6,753 nt of DNA, from contig JBEKLA010000222.1 in NCBI GenBank assembly GCA_050010455.1, forward strand, positions 1 through 6,753. The letters are read 5' to 3'. Origin of the DNA: DATJOQ01 sp050010455. GTDB lineage: Bacteria > Desulfobacterota > Binatia > Binatales > Binataceae. The translations under genes were made by a program, and so were the position numbers. The notes below the pieces were generated by a model. It was given only the letters and a program-made list of their open reading frames with translations, had not been told where the DNA came from and searched no databases. Shown here in pieces: positions 1-4,915 of the stretch; the first letter of the stretch is position 1; each line of letters begins with the position of its first letter.

Positions 1-455
1 ACCTCGCCCTTCAAATGATCGGTCTCATGCTGGATGACGCGGGCGTGGAAGTCGCGCGCTACAAAATCCAGCGCCTCACCATCGCGGCCAATCGCCTGGA
101 CACGTAACTCCTTGAACCGCGGCACCAGGCCGCGCAGGTCCGGGATGCTCAAGCATCCTTCCCAGTCCTCTACCGTAGCGCGGTCGAGGATGGTTACAAC
201 TGGATTGATTAGCACGGTGAGCGGAACCGGCTGAGCGTCGGGATAGCGCGGATTATCCGCAACTTCGAGCACGGCTATTTGAAGTGGCAGATGAACTTGC
301 GGGCCGGCCAGTCCGACGCCGCTGTATTCATGCATCGTCTCGACCATGGCGTCGATAAGCGCCTGAAATTCCGGGCGGACGACGTGCTCGGCGGGTATCG
401 GCTTGGCCTGCATACGGATTATCGGATGGCCGAGCCTGGCGACTTTCAGAATCAT
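1..455 (-). CDS. def: Peptide deformylase, 3' end cut by window edge
   Basis: Metal-dependent hydrolase that removes the formyl group from the N-terminal methionine of new proteins in the cytoplasm. I translated it by hand from ATG at 455: 151 complete residues are present, and the reading frame is open to the left edge. All three family motifs are visible: motif 1 GVGLAGPQ (residues 46-53), motif 2 EGCLS (99-103) and motif 3 HETDH (143-147). Metal ligands should be Cys101, His143 and His147, with Glu144 as catalytic base. Motif 1 has Gly where the usual form has Ala (GxGLAAxQ), a mild variant. Roughly 20-40 C-terminal residues are missing, judged from the usual length of about 170-190. The start is supported by an SD (GAGGA, 463-467) seven bases upstream. 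It follows the B12-binding subunit by 29 nt and is probably the last visible gene of the mutase operon. Family identity is secure; only the C terminus is unseen. Confidence 0.95.
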   Translation of the reverse strand, partial: MILKVARLGHPIIRMQAKPIPAEHVVRPEFQALIDAMVETMHEYSGVGLAGPQVHLPLQIAVLEVADNPRYPDAQPVPLTVLINPVVTILDRATVEDWEGCLSIPDLRGLVPRFKELRVQAIGRDGEALDFVARDFHARVIQHETDHLKGE

Positions 456-462
456 GAATCAG

Positions 463-467
463 TCCTC
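463..467 (-). promoter_or_regulatory. Ribosome binding site of def
   Basis: Read on the minus strand this is GAGGA, seven bases before the ATG at 455. It sits in the 29-nt gap after the B12-binding subunit and fixes the deformylase start, giving the standard N terminus MILKVARLGHP. It also supports translation from a shared transcript. Confidence 0.7.
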
Positions 468-484
468 ATCCGCGCGCTGAATTT

Positions 485-904
485 TCAGGCGCTGGCGGCG
501 CGCCGTGTCGCGACGGCTTCTTTGATCGCCGGCACGATCTCGCTAAGCGGCGTGCCGGTGGGAAAGACTCCTGCCACGCCCATGTTCTTCAATGCCGCGA
601 CATCGCCGTCTGGAATCGTGCCGCCGACGAAAACGGCGATATCCTTGTCCTGAGCCAACGCCGCAAGCCCCGCCATCACCTTGCGCGTCAGCGGTACATG
701 CGCACCCGATAGGATACTCAGCCCGATCGCGTCGACGTCTTCCTGCATGGCGGCGTTCACGATCTCCTCGGGGCTATGGCGAAGCCCGGTGTAGACCACT
801 TCCATCCCGGCGTCGCGCAGTGCGTAAGCGATAACCTTGGCGCCTCGGTCGTGCCCGTCGAGGCCCGGCTTGGCGATCATTACTCGAATCGCAGCGATTC
901 CCAT
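485..904 (-). CDS. Cobalamin-binding small subunit of acyl-CoA (methylmalonyl-CoA) mutase
   Basis: A 139-residue stand-alone B12-binding domain, equivalent to the C-terminal Rossmann-like domain of single-chain methylmalonyl-CoA mutase. The cobalamin signature is complete. DGHDRG (residues 16-21) is the DxHxxG motif, with His18 as the lower axial cobalt ligand. LSIL (62-65) is the SxL motif, and FVGGTIPDGD (92-101) is the Gly-Gly motif that cradles the dimethylbenzimidazole tail. KPGLDGHDRGAKV and TGLRHSPEEI are typical of the mutase group rather than of methionine synthase. The ATG at 904 has an SD (AAGGA) that overlaps the stop codon of the large-subunit gene, 11 nt upstream, which implies coupled, balanced expression. 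It should pair with the large subunit as a heterodimer or heterotetramer. The family assignment is secure; the substrate depends on the large subunit. Confidence 0.95.
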   Translation of the reverse strand: MGIAAIRVMIAKPGLDGHDRGAKVIAYALRDAGMEVVYTGLRHSPEEIVNAAMQEDVDAIGLSILSGAHVPLTRKVMAGLAALAQDKDIAVFVGGTIPDGDVAALKNMGVAGVFPTGTPLSEIVPAIKEAVATRRAASA

Positions 905-912
905 TCTCTCAG

Positions 913-917
913 TCCTT
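913..917 (-). promoter_or_regulatory. Ribosome binding site overlapping the upstream stop codon
   Basis: On the minus strand the stop TAA of the large mutase subunit (918-916) runs directly into GGA, so TAAGGA serves as both stop and SD (AAGGA). It lies eight bases before the ATG at 904. This suggests translational coupling of the two mutase subunits. Confidence 0.7.
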
Positions 918-2631
918 ACAGCCCGACCGGCTCCTTGAATGTGCCAAATTCCTTGCGCAGCACGCCACAGATTTCACCCACGCTCGCGTAGGCTTTCACC
1001 GCGTCGCTGATCAACGGCATCAGGTTTTCTTTCCCTCGCGCCGCTTCGCGCAGCGCGTCGAGCGCCTTGGCGACGTGCTGGTTATCTCGCGTCGCGCGCA
1101 CCCGCGCCAGGCTTTCGCGCTGGCGTTCGGCCGCGGCGGTATCAGGCTGATAGAGTTCGAGCCGGCGCTCCGGCTCGGGGCGCACGAAGCGATTCACACC
1201 GATCACCACCTGCTCGCCGCTCTCGACGCGCTGCTGATAGCGGTAGGCTTCGGCCGCGATCTCCTTCTGGATGAGGCCGCTTTGGATGCATTGAACCATG
1301 CCGCCCAGCTTTTCGATCCGATCGATGATGGCACTCGCTTCGCGCTCGACCCGGTCGGTCAAGGCTTCGACATAGTACGACCCGCCCAGCGGATCGGCCA
1401 CGCTGGATACGCCCGTTTCGTAAGCCAGCACTTGCTGGGTGCGAAGCGCGAGTTCGGCACTCTGCTCGGTTGGAATCGCGAAAGGCTCGTCCCACGCGGC
1501 CGTGAACATCGATTGCACGCCGCCGAGCACCGACGCCATCGCCTCGTACGCGACCCGCACGATATTGTTCAACGGCTGTTGCGCAGTCAGCGTGCTGCCG
1601 CCGCAAACCACTCCGAAACGAAACATCTGCGCCCGCGGGTCGCGCGCGCCGAACCGCTCCTTCATCACCCGCGCCCATAAGCGGCGCCCCGCTCGATACT
1701 TGGCGATCTCCTCGAAGAAGTCGCTGTGCGTGTAAAAGAAGAAGCTGATCAGCGACGCGAACTCGTCGACCTTGAGGCCGCGATCGATGCATCGCTGCAC
1801 GTAAGTGATACCGTCGGACAGCGTATACGCAAGATCCTGGACGACGGTTGCGCCGGCATCGTGGAAGTGGGCGCCGGCCACGCTGATCGGGTTAAACCGC
1901 GGCGCGTGCTTGATGCAGTGCTCGATGGTATCGACGATCAGGCGCAGCGACGGTTCGGGCGGAAAAATCCAGGTGCCGCGCGACACGTATTCCTTGAGAA
2001 TATCGTTCTGGGTGGTGCCGGCTACTTTGGCCGACGGCACGCCCTGGCGCTCAGCCACCGCGAGATACATAGCCAGCAGGATCGAGGCGGTTGCATTGAC
2101 CGTAAACGACGTGCTGATGCGATCGAGCGGTATATTCTCGAACAGAATCTCCATGTCCGCCAGCGTGTCGACAGCGACCCCGACCCGTCCGACGTCATCA
2201 GCCGCTTCGGGATCGTCAGAGTCCATGCCGAGTTGCGTCGGAAGATCGAGCGCGACTGAAATTCCGGTCTGTCCCTGTTCGAGCAACCATCGGTAGCGCG
2301 CGTTCGATTCCTTGGGAGTCGCGAACCCGCTGTACTGGCGCATCGTCCACAGGCGTTCGCGATGCATGGTCGGCTGCACGCCGCGAGTGAAAGGATACTC
2401 ACCCGGAAGTCCGATGTCGTTCAGCTGATCGATGTCGCGAAGATTCCGAGGCGTGTACAGAATATCCAGATCGAGGCCGGACGAAGTCTTGGCCGGCGGA
2501 ATATCGCGGCTGGCTATACGCTCGCGCCATCGCCGCTCCGCCGTGGCAAACGCATCGTCGGCGCCGTTCTGATTGGTCTTGGCGCCGGCGGTTGCGGGGC
2601 TATCTCTGTGGGTGTCGAGTTCTCTCGCCAT
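916..2631 (-). CDS. B12-dependent acyl-CoA mutase large (catalytic) subunit, methylmalonyl-CoA mutase family
   Basis: A 571-residue catalytic subunit for the radical 1,2-rearrangement of a branched acyl-CoA, by default (R)-methylmalonyl-CoA to succinyl-CoA. It has the TIM-barrel substrate domain only; the B12 domain is the next gene. Family landmarks are GEYPFTRG (77-84), LWTMRQYSGF (94-103), SVALDLPTQ (125-133), QNDILKEY (208-215) and LTAQQPLNN (348-356). Aligned from memory to the Propionibacterium shermanii enzyme (offset 11), it keeps Arg82, Thr85, Arg87, Tyr89, Gln197, Arg207 and His244 as Arg93, Thr96, Arg98, Tyr100, Gln208, Arg218 and His255. Tyr100 and Arg218 favour a carboxylated substrate over isobutyryl-CoA. 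Several other positions differ (Ala254, Leu294, Gly340, Val342), so the exact substrate is open. I chose ATG 2631, which has a GGCGGAG SD nine bases upstream and clears the crotonase stop by 19 nt. A longer start at 2715 would overlap the crotonase and add 28 non-family residues. The extreme N terminus (1-40) is polar and poorly conserved. Confidence 0.93.
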   Translation of the reverse strand: MARELDTHRDSPATAGAKTNQNGADDAFATAERRWRERIASRDIPPAKTSSGLDLDILYTPRNLRDIDQLNDIGLPGEYPFTRGVQPTMHRERLWTMRQYSGFATPKESNARYRWLLEQGQTGISVALDLPTQLGMDSDDPEAADDVGRVGVAVDTLADMEILFENIPLDRISTSFTVNATASILLAMYLAVAERQGVPSAKVAGTTQNDILKEYVSRGTWIFPPEPSLRLIVDTIEHCIKHAPRFNPISVAGAHFHDAGATVVQDLAYTLSDGITYVQRCIDRGLKVDEFASLISFFFYTHSDFFEEIAKYRAGRRLWARVMKERFGARDPRAQMFRFGVVCGGSTLTAQQPLNNIVRVAYEAMASVLGGVQSMFTAAWDEPFAIPTEQSAELALRTQQVLAYETGVSSVADPLGGSYYVEALTDRVEREASAIIDRIEKLGGMVQCIQSGLIQKEIAAEAYRYQQRVESGEQVVIGVNRFVRPEPERRLELYQPDTAAAERQRESLARVRATRDNQHVAKALDALREAARGKENLMPLISDAVKAYASVGEICGVLRKEFGTFKEPVGL

Positions 2632-2640
2632 GATGATTAT

Positions 2641-2647
2641 CTCCGCC
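2641..2647 (-). promoter_or_regulatory. Ribosome binding site of the mutase large subunit
   Basis: GGCGGAG on the minus strand, with GGAG ending nine bases before the ATG at 2631 and lying just after the crotonase stop TGA (2653-2651). It decides the start in favour of 2631 over the longer in-frame option. Confidence 0.65.
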
Positions 2648-2650
2648 TGT

Positions 2651-3514
2651 TCAACGTCCGCGGAAGCGGGGCTCGCGGTTTTCTTTGCGTGCTGCGAGCG
2701 CCTCCCAATGGTCATCAGTCATCCAGGTACGGGCAAAAAGTTCGGCCTCGAAGGCCACGGCCTGTTCACCCTCCAGGTGTTCGCCTTCGTCGACCGCCTG
2801 CTTGATCGCACGAACCGCCAGACGCGGATTACGAGCGATCTGCCCCGCTAGTTCGAGGGCCGCTGCAACCACTTCGCTTGGCTCCACGACGCGATCGGCC
2901 AATCCGAGCCGAAGCGCCTCGGCCGCATCGATAAGCTCGCCGGTGAGCAGGAGGCTTAGCGCCCGCGAACGGCCGATCAGCCGCACCAGCCGCCGCCTGC
3001 CGCCCCAGGCAGGCGTAATTCCGATCGTAACCTGTTTGAATCCGAAGCGCGCGGTTTGGCTCACAATCCGGATGTCGCATGCGAGCGCCACCTCGCAACC
3101 GCCGCCGAGGCTATCGCCGTTAATTGCACCGATTACCGGCACCGGCAGGCCGGCCAGCCGCCCCATCAGGCGCTGCATCTGGCGCGACATCGCCGCCGCC
3201 GATTCGTGAGTCGTGAGTTGCTCGAACGCCTTCAAGTCTCCGCCAGCGACAAAGGTCTTGGTTCCGCCGCCGGTCAGCACGATTGCCGCTACTTCGGACG
3301 AGGATTCGACCCAATCGAGTATGCGCTCGAACTCGGCCATCGTAGGCAGGCCGATCGCGTTATGAACCTCCGGCCGGTCGATCGTTATGAGGCCGACGGC
3401 GTCGCGTTCGACGTAGCGCAGATGCTTCAGATCGTCGGGAAACGGCACGGGCATGGCGTCGCCGTCCTCGGGCGAAGCGGCAGGCGTTTTGGATCGACTG
3501 GTTTCAGCGGCCAC
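2651..3514 (-). CDS. Crotonase (enoyl-CoA hydratase/isomerase) family protein, catalytic Glu164 replaced by Gln
   Basis: A 287-residue crotonase-fold enzyme acting on a CoA thioester. AGGD (90-93) and the SLGGGCE segment (135-141) form the oxyanion hole. The typical trailing helices are present, including TGELIDAAEALRLGLADRVV (191-210) and NPRLAVRAIKQAV (229-241), and the end is FRGR. Glu141 matches rat hydratase Glu144. Exactly 20 residues on, as in the rat enzyme, Glu164 is replaced by Gln161, and the usual IPGAGG becomes TPAWGG (167-172). A simple syn-hydratase is therefore not assured; decarboxylase, isomerase or thioesterase activity is possible. The start is GTG at 3514, preceded by AGGTGAT, a good anti-SD match with AGG six bases away. 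The alternative is ATG at 3454 (267 residues) with a GAGGA ten bases upstream; the extra 20 residues are a polar, Ala/Ser/Pro-rich extension. It is the first gene of the tight cluster leading into the mutase 19 nt downstream. The fold is secure; the reaction is unknown. Confidence 0.9.
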   Translation of the reverse strand: MAAETSRSKTPAASPEDGDAMPVPFPDDLKHLRYVERDAVGLITIDRPEVHNAIGLPTMAEFERILDWVESSSEVAAIVLTGGGTKTFVAGGDLKAFEQLTTHESAAAMSRQMQRLMGRLAGLPVPVIGAINGDSLGGGCEVALACDIRIVSQTARFGFKQVTIGITPAWGGRRRLVRLIGRSRALSLLLTGELIDAAEALRLGLADRVVEPSEVVAAALELAGQIARNPRLAVRAIKQAVDEGEHLEGEQAVAFEAELFARTWMTDDHWEALAARKENREPRFRGR

Positions 3515-3516
3515 GT

Positions 3517-3523
3517 ATCACCT
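3517..3523 (-). promoter_or_regulatory. Ribosome binding site of the crotonase gene
   Basis: AGGTGAT on the minus strand pairs with the 16S 3' end over seven bases. Its AGG lies six bases before the GTG at 3514. It is the main reason to accept a GTG start here over the internal ATG at 3454. Confidence 0.55.
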
Positions 3524-3539
3524 AAAGGCTCAGACAAAC

Positions 3540-3545
3540 ATTATC
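3540..3545 (-). promoter_or_regulatory. Possible -10 element for the crotonase-mutase operon
   Basis: GATAAT on the minus strand differs from TATAAT at one base. It sits in a short AT-rich patch (about 3530-3570) that stands out from the GC-rich surroundings, about 25 bases before the GTG start. I see no good TTGACA-like -35 at 16-18 bases, so this is weak. The position fits the start of an operon whose first gene is the crotonase. Confidence 0.25.
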
Positions 3546-3621
3546 TTCGTTTATTGGATCAGTTTAGCTTCGTCGCGTTCGCACATTTCTGAACTTACCG
3601 CAAAGCTGCGGCAAGCGTAAG

Positions 3622-3648
3622 AGAGATTCCGGCCCCGGTCGGCGGGGC
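3622..3648 (-). terminator. Possible weak intrinsic terminator of the aminotransferase gene
   Basis: Reading the minus strand, GCCCCG (3648-3643), loop CCGAC, CGGGGC (3637-3632) form a perfect six-pair GC hairpin. CGGAATCTCTCTT follows, which is pyrimidine-rich but not a true T-run. It lies about 32 bases after the aminotransferase stop and before the possible operon promoter, where a terminator is expected. The poor U-tract keeps confidence low. The rest of the gap 3515-3680 holds no gene I can support. Confidence 0.35.
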
Positions 3649-3680
3649 AAGGTCGAGCATCCGCAGTTGGTTGCCACGGT

Positions 3681-4766
3681 TCAGATCAAGCCACTATCTC
3701 GGAGTGCGGCGTCGAGGTGGTCAAGAGCGTCGCCTAGCAGATTTTCTGGAAGCGACCACGCAAGTCGAAACGAGTTCGGAATTCCAAAAAATCCTCCAGG
3801 TGCTACTAGAACACCGTGGCGTTCGAGGCCCAACTCGATGGCCGGACGCAGGTCGCCGCCGGAAGGAACTATCGCTAAACCGAACAAACCTTCCCGAGGG
3901 TCGCTCCACGTGAGGCTTGGGCGAGCAGCGATCCATTCGCGCACGCGCTTCCGCTTGTTTCCGAGCAGTGAGCGACTTCGCTCAGCGAGCGCGACAATAT
4001 GTTGGAAAGCCCACACGCCACGATTCATCCAGTCCAGCGGAAGCTCTCCAACTGACACAACAAGCGCATCTAACGCTCGCGCGATCACTTCTTCCGGACC
4101 GAGCAGCCAGCCAATCCTCTCAGGCCCAAGTCCATACGCCTTGGTCAAGCTGCCTGTCGCCAAAATGTTCGGGCCCAGCGAGCGAGAGGTGCCGCGGAAT
4201 ACACCGTCAGGGCCGACGAAGCGATCGAACGGCGCGTAAATCTCGTCCACCAACAAAAAGCCGCCCTGCGCATGCATCCGCTCCGCAACAGCACGCATCG
4301 CCTCGTCCGATGCGCGCACGCCGCTAGGATTGTGAAGGTTGGTTATCGCAACGATGCGTGTCTTGCGGCTCAGCGCGTCGAATACACGCTCGGGATCAAG
4401 GACAAAACCGCTTGCCATGTCCCGATCGAAGCGCCGCACCACCGCGCCCGCCGCCTGCGCTGCCGCAACTAATGGTTCGTAAGCCGGGTTTTCAACTAAG
4501 ACTTCGTCCCCGTGGCGGATGATTGCTGTGTAAGCGAGCCATAGACCGTGGGAGGCGCCGAGGGTGGCGACGACTTCTTTTGAGCTCAGACCATGATGTC
4601 TGGCGATGGCGTCGCAGAGTTGTTGCCAACCAGCTTCTCTATCAGGGCCGGGCAGGGTATCCAGTTCTGATTGCTGAAGCGATGGTATGCCGCTCGACGC
4701 CAGATTGTACTGCACGTGCCCGTAATGCCGTGCCGCCCAGGCAAGGTATTCTACTCGCTTAAGCAC
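3681..4766 (-). CDS. PLP-dependent aminotransferase, class I/II (fold type I)
   Basis: A 361-residue enzyme by the start chosen here, probably a cytoplasmic dimer moving an amino group between an amino acid and a 2-oxo acid. Fold-type I motifs appear in order. NPAYEPL is at residues 93-99. NLHNPSG (143-149) includes Asn146, which contacts the PLP ring oxygen. VDEIY (173-177) has Asp174 for the pyridine nitrogen and Tyr177. GSLTKAYGLGPERIGW (205-220) has Lys209 as the Schiff-base lysine and Arg217 for the phosphate. SFRLAW (332-337) has Arg334, the likely carboxylate-binding arginine. The start is uncertain. The frame is open to a TTG at 4826 (381 residues), but the family-like N terminus begins at the GTG at 4766 (VLKRVEYLAWA). 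Neither has a convincing SD. The substrate cannot be read from the sequence. It is 166 nt upstream of the crotonase and probably a separate transcription unit, so a role in the mutase pathway is not implied. Confidence 0.88.
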   Translation of the reverse strand: MLKRVEYLAWAARHYGHVQYNLASSGIPSLQQSELDTLPGPDREAGWQQLCDAIARHHGLSSKEVVATLGASHGLWLAYTAIIRHGDEVLVENPAYEPLVAAAQAAGAVVRRFDRDMASGFVLDPERVFDALSRKTRIVAITNLHNPSGVRASDEAMRAVAERMHAQGGFLLVDEIYAPFDRFVGPDGVFRGTSRSLGPNILATGSLTKAYGLGPERIGWLLGPEEVIARALDALVVSVGELPLDWMNRGVWAFQHIVALAERSRSLLGNKRKRVREWIAARPSLTWSDPREGLFGLAIVPSGGDLRPAIELGLERHGVLVAPGGFFGIPNSFRLAWSLPENLLGDALDHLDAALRDSGLI

Positions 4767-4915
4767 TAGACAAACTATCCGCCCGCCAAGCAAACGCAGT
4801 CTCGCGCACGGAGTGATGGCAGGCAAGCCCTGCTTCGCGTGCTGCGGAAGCCGCGCGCGTTTGTGAGATGCAGATCGTGGCAGGCGGCGAGGAGGCTGCC
4901 GCCGCGCCGCGCGAT
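4767..4915. other. Intergenic region between NHL-repeat gene and aminotransferase
   Basis: About 149 bp. It includes the in-frame 5' extension of the aminotransferase frame (to TTG 4826) and a GC-rich inverted repeat (4883-4888 with 4898-4903). No T-run follows the inverted repeat on the minus strand, and I see no clear -35/-10 pair for the aminotransferase. I find no gene or RNA here. Confidence 0.4.

Noticed and set aside
1075..2259. Long plus-strand open frames of 201 and 177 codons opposite the mutase gene
   Set aside because: They are Arg/Ala/His-rich antisense frames of a GC-rich gene with no recognisable motifs; the minus-strand mutase explains the region fully.
916..2631. Isobutyryl-CoA or 2-hydroxyisobutyryl-CoA mutase
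   Set aside because: Those enzymes carry Phe or Ile in place of Tyr89, and isobutyryl-CoA mutase carries Gln in place of Arg207; here both Tyr100 and Arg218 are kept. Other acyl-CoA substrates stay possible.
2632..2715. Longer mutase large subunit starting at 2715
   Set aside because: It adds 28 residues that do not look like the family and overlaps the crotonase 3' end, whereas ATG 2631 has its own SD.
3594..3621. Inverted repeats cttac/gtaag and ccgca/tgcgg after the aminotransferase gene
   Set aside because: Short, bulged or nested stems with no T-run on either side; not convincing as a terminator or operator.
4883..4903. GC inverted repeat ggcggc/gccgcc downstream of the NHL gene as a terminator
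   Set aside because: No U-tract follows it on the minus strand, and such repeats are expected by chance in GC-rich DNA.
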